From: Adiantum capillus-veneris
Lineage: Eukaryota > Streptophyta > Polypodiopsida > Polypodiales > Pteridaceae
Direction of reading: 5' to 3'
NCBI GenBank assembly: GCA_014529385.2
Contig: CM043944.1
Span: 180,919,193 to 180,983,192 of the forward strand
DNA length: 64,000 nt
Numbering within the stretch: the first letter of the stretch is position 1; every line of letters starts with the position of its first letter. The notes beneath the pieces were generated by a model. That model worked only from the letters and a program-made list of their open reading frames with translations. It was not told the origin of the DNA and did no database searches. The position numbers and the translations under genes are program-made. Shown in pieces: positions 57,089 through 64,000 of the stretch.

Positions 57089-57161
<73 letters not shown>

Positions 57162-57221
57162 ATCTTTTTTCTTGAGAGAGAGATATATATATTTTTATGT
57201 ATCCAAACATATGAAATGAGC

Positions 57222-57278
<57 letters not shown>

Positions 57279-57330
57279 TATTTATGTATCCAAACATATG
57301 AAATGAGCAAAAAAGAGAGAGATAAAATGA
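57086..57330. repeat. Two long (GA)n microsatellites in a direct duplication
   Basis: GA runs at about 57090-57156 and 57226-57276. Each is followed by TTTATGTATCCAAACATATG with AAATGAGCAAAAA (57196 and 57282), so the whole unit was duplicated. Confidence 0.9.
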
Positions 57331-57760
57331 GATATATATATTATATAGATATCTCTTTTTTATTATTATATTCATCCGAGGTCAAATATGTCCTCTGGGA
57401 CTAAAGTTACATGTGATGTAGTATGTGTGCGAATTACAAGTGATTCTTGATGCTCCAAAATTATGATGATGAGAGTCACAATGGAAAGTCCACACTCTAG
57501 CTGGGAGAGGAACCGTGTAGGTCTAAGTCATGGCTAAAAATGTGAGAGAGCATCAAGTTCGGATGTGACCAAATGCTGGGCAGTCTAATAGTGTGTGGTA
57601 CTAAGTATCATGCCAAGGGTAGGACCAGGTAGGGCCAGGGTCAGGATGGACATGCAATCAAGAGGGTCCCTATGTTTAGCAGGCCAAGGGCCTATATAGA
57701 GCATGGTTGGGTGGTGATGAGCATGCTCCAATCCCCTATGTCTTACATTGGTATCAGAGC
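57331..57760 (+). repeat. LTR 3' end with tRNA-iMet primer binding site
   Basis: The segment ends CCCCTATGTCTTACA. TGGTATCAGAGC follows at 57749-57760 and is a perfect match to the plant tRNA-iMet primer site. TATATAGAGC near 57693 may be the promoter. The LTR start was not located and may lie near the gap. Confidence 0.75.
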
Positions 57761-59180
57761 TCAGGGGGAGAGCTATAAAGGAAGGGGGAAGATGGCCTTG
57801 CATGGCTTGTTTGCATCTCTCTCTATATTTATATATCTCTTAGCTTACAGAGTGAAGGACTGGCTGTGTGCTACAAAGGCCATGCAAAGCATGCATGAAG
57901 CAGACACCACTCATGCAAAGGAGGTCCCGCTTGTGAAGCGAGAAGTTCACAGCCATGTGCAAGTTCTCTACATAGGCGGGAGGAGCTAAGGTCGAGGCCG
58001 CACGTGAAACTACCCTAGAGTCGAGGAAGGAAGTGAGTAGAGCAACAAGCTTGGGCATGCTGAGGGTGTGGCTGAGTTTGCACTATGATGGGGGTTAACT
58101 CCCATCACAAGGCCAAGGGCCGTGGATCATCATAGTGCCATCTTCATCGCTTGTTTTCTCTACAAAGCAGCCGCAGCCCGCCATCAAACCTGTGGGGAGG
58201 AGCAAGCCCTTTAGGGGGGAAGGGAGTGTACCCACACTCGGCATCCCCCTTCTCTCTCTTCAAGTGGTATCAGCTTGCAACATTACTTCATAGCCAGAAA
58301 ACCACTGGAGAGGGGGAAAGGGGAACCCATCCAGAACACAACACAATGCCTTACTATAGCCCAAGGTATACACAGCACCCCAATCCATTAGAGTGCACCT
58401 TCAAAACTTGACGCTATCCGCAAGAAAACCACTGCTTACATGACCATACACACATACGCTTTGCAATGCACCAAACAAAACTGATCATTCCGCTTTTCTC
58501 AACTCACAGCCTTCCACATGCACACAACCTCTCTCTATCTCTCTTTGCACAACAAACCTCGGGGAGGGGGGGGGGGACACACATGCCGACACACGCCCGG
58601 AAACACACACACACAAGTAGAGGAGAGAAGGGGGAAGGGGGAGTCGATGCCATGAGATAGTAATGATGGATTTACTAGCATCAACACAACCATGTAAAAA
58701 ACTTCTCAGTCAGCATAGCTTCAATGAGCTCAAAATACGGATCCTGCAACCCTCTCTAGCTATCCGTCCCCACCCAAAATGGGCAAAAAAGTCCTTGTAA
58801 ATGCATGAGAACTCTCTCTTATAGGAGGTGCCAACCCAAAAAAAGAAAAAAAAAGTGGGCTCATCTGCTCGTGTAGCCCTCTATGAGTCCTTTTTTAGCA
58901 TTGCTTACACTTGGCATTACCCCTTTTTAGACACATTAGCATGCCTCGCCACCTCGGCAAGCTTCCTCTCTCACTCCTATACACATGACTCCTCCCCTTG
59001 TCCTTTGTCCACTTTGAAATGCCCTCTTGGCTGCCCACTTTGTCCAGCTTGGCTTGGGCTATTTTCCACCTCTCTCATAACCCCGTATGAACTCTCTCTC
59101 ACATGCCCTCCCTATGAATTTTTTCTTCTTCCTCTTCCTTACCCTCATTCCCTGCTAGCTCTCTCCACTTTCAAAGGTGT
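57761..59180 (+). other. Retroelement leader-like region without a recognisable gene
   Basis: Follows the primer site. It contains a second primer-like TGGTATCAGC near 58266, a G run (58567-58576) and CA runs. Frames up to 118 codons lack known motifs. Confidence 0.5.
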
Positions 59181-59719
59181 TTGAGGCCTTGGGACTGAGG
59201 CTTTGGGACTGAGGCTTGGGATAGGTAATGCTTTCTACAAAGTTTATGTTATGCTCGTGATGCATGAAGTTTTCCATGTTCATTGCATCACCTAGGTCAC
59301 AAGGAACACAAATATTGTATTGTACCAAGTCTCTTCTTAATGGGAGAACCTATAATACAATGCCTATTGAGGGGGGACCGGCTCCACATAAATCTGTCCT
59401 CCATTGTTGTCATGTTCTCTCTAAACACTCTCTCTTGCAAAAGTAATTATTCATGCCAAGTTAACTAAATGCTATGTTTTAATGTTTGCTACCATCAATT
59501 AAGTTCACACTCTATGCTCATAAATTAATTTGACAAAAGTAATTTCTCTAATTATCTGCTACTCCAAAGTTAATAGGCCCATTTCCATTACATTGGTAAC
59601 AGAGCATTTGGTTTCTCTTTTCTTGCTTAAGAAGAAGAGGTCCTTAAGGTAGCCTATAATTGTTGATTTTCTTATTATATTAGGGTAATGGGAACTGGGA
59701 ATCTATAATTGATTGTTGT
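59181..59719 (+). repeat. LTR-like end with a second primer site
   Basis: GGGACTGAGGCTT is duplicated at 59191-59217. TTACA at 59589-59593 (shared base) is followed by TGGTAACAGAGC (59594-59605), one base from the tRNA-iMet site. It probably belongs to the gypsy relic downstream. Confidence 0.55.
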
Positions 59720-60900
59720 TGAGCCCCACTATTTGGGATATGGATGGCACAACTCGGGAGCTAAGGACTTCCAAAAATTGGCTTGTCAAATGTTGGGCTT
59801 CAGCCTTTAGTGGCAATCGGCAAAGCCCCAAAAACAAGAAATACTCTACGAGTTACCATCATGAAGAAATTCCTTGCAAGGCGAAAAATGCAAAGGTTCA
59901 GATAAACAACACTCCATCGTCATTGTTGTTTTGGTCCGCAATACCACGAAAGTAACAAGGGCATTCATAAGCAACAGACCCATTAGTCTATACATAAATT
60001 ATGTAGAAATGTTTTGGGATTTACATCTCAAGGCTACTGTCTTCAAAAAAAGACTTTGCCGAGCAAAAGCAACAATTCTATGTGGATGGCCGAGTACGTC
60101 AACTCTCAATGGCCTGGTCCTATCACCGAAGTAATCCACCACATCATGGTTGCTTTGTGCATCAATTGTCCCACAAGGGGCTAGACGGATGTCAAGCCCA
60201 TGGAAAACAAAGACAAAAATGATGCAAAGGGTAAAACCAATTGCCCCAAATTCTCTCTTTTGTTCTCCAATCCTTTTGATGCAAAAAGAAAGATAGTACA
60301 TATCGTATGTGTGTGGACTATCGCGCACTAAATCATATCACTATCAAAAACAGATTTTCCATGCCTCAGGTAGAAGGTCTGTTTGATAAGCTACAAGGCT
60401 CTACCTACTTTAGTAGGATTGACCTTAAAAGTGGCTATCATCAAATAAGGATAGTGGATGAAGATATCCTAAAGATCGTGTTTTTGTACTATGTTTGGTC
60501 TTTATGAATATCTAGTCATGCCTCTTGGCTTGACGTTCAATCGTCTAATGGAGAAAATCTTTAGACCCTACCACAAATTCACTGGAGTGTTCTTTGATGA
60601 TATCATCATCTACTCCAAGTCTTAGGAGGAACATAAGCAACATCTCCAAGTAATTTTTCAAGCATTGAGGGAAAACAAGCTTTTTCTTAACCAAAAGAAA
60701 AGAATTTTTTTCCTTCAAGAGATTCAATACTTAGGTAATATTATCTCTCAAGATGGTATCTGTATGGATCCATCAAAGTTAGAGGTAATAAAAGCATGGC
60801 CTAATCCAAGGAATCTACATGAACTAAGAATCTTTATTGGTATGTGTGCATACTATAGATGCTTCATAAAAAAATTATATCAGATAGCTCTATAGTGTGT
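59720..60900 (+). pseudogene. Ty3/gypsy reverse transcriptase relic
   Basis: MCVDYRALNHITIKN (60307-60351) followed by SRIDLKSGYHQIRI are the first RT blocks. After a frameshift near 60480 come LVMPLGL-like and FFDDIIIYSKS (YVDD-type active site near 60590). After a stop the frame continues LGNIISQDGICMDPSKLEV (60730-60790). Upstream protease and downstream RNase H and integrase are missing; 60890-60930 repeats the last segment. Confidence 0.9.
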
Positions 60901-61348
60901 GTGCATACTATAGATGCTCCATAGCAAAATTTTCTCAGATAACAGGATCATTACATGACTTAACTGAGAAGAACATTATGTATTTATGGACTGCTAAGGA
61001 AAAGGGAAGCTTACCTCCCAACCAATCCTCATGCTTGTGGATCTCAAGTTGCCAAAAAAATTGATAAGAAAGGTATTAGACATTTAGGCAAACTTTGGGA
61101 GTACAACAGTAGCAATTGGAAAGATAAAAACCAGTTGACTCTCCAGTTTAACCTCAATGGGACTGAAAGATTACTAAGAAAGATATTACACATTTAGGCA
61201 AACTTTGGGAGTACAACAGTAGCAATTGGAAAGATAAAAACCAATTGATTCTCCAGTTTAACCTCAATGGGATTGAAAGATAACTGATCAACAGAGACTT
61301 AGAAAGGCTAGAAAGGTGACGTTTTCCAAACTATGAATCCAAGTTTGA
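60901..61348 (+). repeat. About 120-bp tandem duplication in a LINE 5' flank
   Basis: Two copies of a unit containing CATTTAGGCAAACTTTGGGA and CTCCAGTTTAACCTCAATGG (61080-61165 and 61190-61275). Confidence 0.9.
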
Positions 61349-62153
61349 ATGATAAGCATGTGGCAGTGGCCTAGGAACATACAATTTCAAAAACTGCAAA
61401 CCAAGGAAGTGTACCTCAGCCTTATAGCCTCGAAGGATTGGTTCTCCCCACTTGATAAGCAGTGGGGAAAGCATTGGCTGGAAGCAAGATGGGAGAAAAC
61501 TATGAAGAATATGTGGCATCCACAATGGGCACATGAGATGAAGGCCTTCTTATGGAAGGTTTTATAGGGAGCCATGCCAACTGGGGTGAAGATCCTCACT
61601 CAGGGAATCGGTCCTGATATATGTTCGCAATGTAGAATAGCTAGTGAAGACCTCCCTCACCTTGTCAGGGAGTGCCCGACAATCTGCGGTCTAGCAGGAA
61701 ATATTTGCAAATGGATCCAAAAGACATGGAAAATAGGATTCTTCAAGAATGATCTATTCCGGGGAGGAACGGCATTCAAGAGCAAAGAAATGCTCATTGC
61801 AAGGAAAATTGTGGGTTTTTTTTACTTCAAACATGTTTGCAAGGCAAGGAACTGTCGAATCTTCGAAAACAGCTAAGTTCACTGAGATTATTCATTAAGA
61901 AAGTAGGGGGGCAATCATTGGGAGAAATATGAACTCAGATGAATGGAATAGAACCATGAGCAGTGCAATGAATGACTTACATCGGTAAAGATATGGGCTC
62001 ATTCATTATCATGGGGTGGCTCCCTTGTCAGCTGATGTATCTAGGATCCCTTGAAGATGTCATGGCTCGTCATGAGCATGGCAAGAACTTGTAATTTGTT
62101 GGCTATATTAATATAATCTAATCATCATTGTGAGTTTTGCAAAAAAAAAAAAA
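61349..62153 (+). mobile_element. 5'-truncated LINE (L1 type), plus strand
   Basis: The open frame encodes the C-terminus of a LINE ORF2: AHEMKAFLWKVL, then MPTGVKIL, ICSQCRIASEDLPHLVREC (the zf-RVT cysteine/histidine cluster) and ICKWIQKTWKIGF. A 3' untranslated region ends in a poly(A) of about 13 at 62140-62152. Truncated upstream, as is usual for LINE copies. Confidence 0.85.
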
Positions 62154-62525
62154 CATTACATTGAGCCATGGCCACATATATACATTCCACTGGAAACTGA
62201 TAATTAGAAGAAACCCCAACCCCACCCAATTCCACTCATCAGAAGTCTTGCTTTTTTCAATCCCAAAAATAGTTTCCCTTCTACTATCTTGGATAATCTC
62301 TGCGTAGTTGTTGATCTTAGGCGATCAATTGGCCATTCCTAGCCTTCCAAACATGGTGGAAGAAGCAGAATTGAACTACCTGAGTACATATCAAAATCGG
62401 TTGGTTTTTCATCCCTTTCCCTCCAAGGAGGAAATCATTCTTGGTAAACCCAATCTTCCAAGTCCTTTGGATCATTTTGCACACCTTACCTGCCAGGCCT
62501 TGGACCCTCTGGCATACTTCCTTTG
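62154..62525 (-). mobile_element. LINE 3' fragment, minus strand, copy A
   Basis: Related to 62580-62960 (TTCCAAACATGGTG, CCCTTTCCCTCCAAGGAG, CAATCTTCCAAGTCCTTTG) and, in reverse, to the plus-strand LINE. It abuts the plus-strand poly(A), giving 3'-to-3' LINE ends. Confidence 0.75.
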
Positions 62526-63290
62526 TTTTAGTTTTTTTTTTTTTTTGTAAATCTCACAATATGTGAAAGGGGTTATATTAAAGAGAAAACCATTACATCA
62601 ACACCATGCTCAATACGAGCCATGGCCACTTACATTCAAAAGGGCGCTCCATCCCTGCAAACATCACATTGCTGGCAGTAAGAGTTACCCAATTCCACTT
62701 GTTTGAAGAATTTCTTTTTCCAATCCCAAAGATAGTTTCCTTGATATCACGGATAATCTCTGCAAAGCTGGCAACTGAGAGCTCTTGTACGAACACTCGA
62801 CCATTCTTGGCCTTCCAAACATGGTGAGGAAGCAAAATCTAACGACTTTACAAAACAGAATCGGTTGGCTTATCATCCCTTTCCCTCCAAGGAGTATATC
62901 ATTCTTGGAAAACCCAATCTTCCAAGTCCTTTGAATCCATTTACACACCTTACCTGACAGGCCTCTTACCCTTGGGCATTCTAGGAATAAGTGGGACAGA
63001 TCCTCCCTAGCAGTCCTGCAATCTCAACACCTATCGGAGCCTATACCTTGAGGTAAGATCTTGTCTCCTATTGGTAAGGCCCCCCATAGCACCTTCCATA
63101 GAAAAATCTTCATTGTCACTTAGGTAGTTGTGGGTCCCTTGTCGATGCCAACCATCGAGCCTCTGGCCATTTTTTGGTCCACCGTTTGTTGAGAGGGGCG
63201 AACGAGTAAGAGCAAGGTAAATGCCCTTGGTGTGTGGTTTGAAGAAATGGCTACTCTGTGGGCATCGCGAGGCTTTCCACTCAAATTCCT
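62526..63290 (-). mobile_element. LINE 3' fragment, minus strand, copy B
   Basis: A poly(T) of about 14 at 62530-62544 is its poly(A) tail. Reading the minus strand gives CKWIQRTWKIGFSKNDI (62948-62898) and upstream AREDLSHLFLECPRVRG, the zf-RVT cluster. Frame breaks are present. Confidence 0.8.
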
Positions 63291-63520
63291 TTGTTTTATG
63301 TTATGTAATGGTCAAGTTTGAGAATGAATATTCTTCTACCTGATTTTGATTGTGCATAATGTGGTACACGTCTGTTTGTGTTTGTTGTATGTTATTTAAT
63401 GTTCAAGTTTGAGAATTAATTTTTTGTCTGATTTCGATTGTGCATAATTTCTTCAAGTTTAAGAGCGAGTTTTCTGTTTGCTATTGATTGTGCATAGTGT
63501 GTGTATGTGTACACTTTTCT
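63291..63520 (+). repeat. Three-copy degenerate tandem repeat
   Basis: TCAAGTTTGAGAAT and GATTTTGATTGTGCATAAT recur at about 63312, 63403 and 63437, spaced irregularly. Confidence 0.7.
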
Positions 63521-64000
63521 ACGTGCATGAGAAACACTTTCTTTTCCAAAACTGTATGCGTGAGAAAATGCTAGTTTAATTAAACATATGGGGTATTTAT
63601 ATGTGTTTATCGAAAGGCATGCATGCTACAGTTCCTATGAGTGGCACTGTTAGGTTGTTTAAAAGAAAAAAAGAAGAAAAAGTGAAGTTGTGTCCCTTGT
63701 TGGCGGTTTTGGCTTTTTGGTTCTAGCTTGGCGGTCAAGGGGCAGGCTGTGGTAGGGCTCGCTTCTTTGTGGCAGCACCAAGCTTGTGTAAGTTCTCCTT
63801 TGTGTCGTATGGTTTCAAGAGGGACACCCTTTGTCAATCAATGTATTCGTTTGTTGTAACAGAGCTGTTGGCTGATGCGATGGCTCGATACGAACATAGC
63901 TTCCTATGTAATTACTTTTATGTCTATTCTCTCTCATGAATCATAGGCTTTGCATGCCTGTGGAATATCGATTGCTTGATGTAAGTCTTTTCTGATTTTG
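63521..64000. other. Window end, no gene recognised
   Basis: No repeat partner elsewhere in the window and no convincing frame. GATGGCTCGATACGAACATA near 63880 vaguely resembles the LINE 3' region at 62060 (CATGGCTCGTCATGAGCAT), so another LINE end may lie here. Confidence 0.4.

Overview
This window looks like repeat-rich intergenic DNA from a large plant nuclear genome. The evidence is GT-AG introns, plant-type CACTA (TNP2) genes, Ty1/copia and Ty3/gypsy retroelements with plant tRNA primer sites, L1-type LINE ends, a tRNA-derived SINE, long GT/CA/CT/GA microsatellites and a 200-N scaffold gap. No housekeeping gene is recognisable. A seed-free vascular plant such as a fern is possible, but that is a guess; the sequence supports only land plant.

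Layout. 0.2-1.3 kb: remnant of an unclassified gene (minus strand) with a Cys/His finger of the kind found in DNA transposons. 1.6-3.3 kb: GT-rich tract, a compound hairpin (2691-2881), then a CA-rich minisatellite. 3340-10980: a complete CACTA transposon with matched termini, subterminal GCGACGC arrays, a TnpA-like gene, a TNP2 transposase (frameshifted here) and a captured fragment of a heavy-metal-associated (HMA) domain gene. The pre-insertion target survives in a tandem copy at about 11.5 kb. 11684-15677: an intron-rich gene whose exons read as a ParB/Srx-like domain, a long middle region and a beta-class DNA N4/N6-methyltransferase-like domain. This is the most unusual object in the window. 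A roughly 60-bp motif flanks it in direct orientation on both sides. 17.2-17.6 kb: an unidentified exon. 18.1-19.4 kb: tandem and microsatellite repeats, some of them inverted copies of the 2.4-2.7 kb sequence.

19.4-24.7, 45.6-53.2 and 54.2-55.6 kb hold long direct copies of one composite repeat family (decayed LTR pieces, a gag relic, a LINE-like RT relic and a SINE with 19-bp target duplications). 25.0-39.9 kb is a large inverted duplication with about 2.7-kb arms of a gag-protease LTR element. One arm was split by a young 8.77-kb LTR retrotransposon (29069-37833, TSD AGCCT) that carries gag and protease but no recognisable reverse transcriptase or integrase. 39.9-45.5 kb holds decayed copia gag-protease fragments broken by another insertion. 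53.2-54.2 kb has two convergent copia RT fragments. 56-64 kb contains microsatellites, two LTR ends with primer sites, a gypsy RT relic and three LINE 3' ends.

The elements are nested and give relative ages. The gag-protease LTR element, with about 99% identical LTRs, is younger than the inverted duplication it interrupts. The CACTA insertion is younger than the tandem duplication that preserves its empty site. Transposase, methyltransferase and most gag/pol reading frames are broken in this assembly. Some breaks fall in homopolymers and could be sequencing errors.
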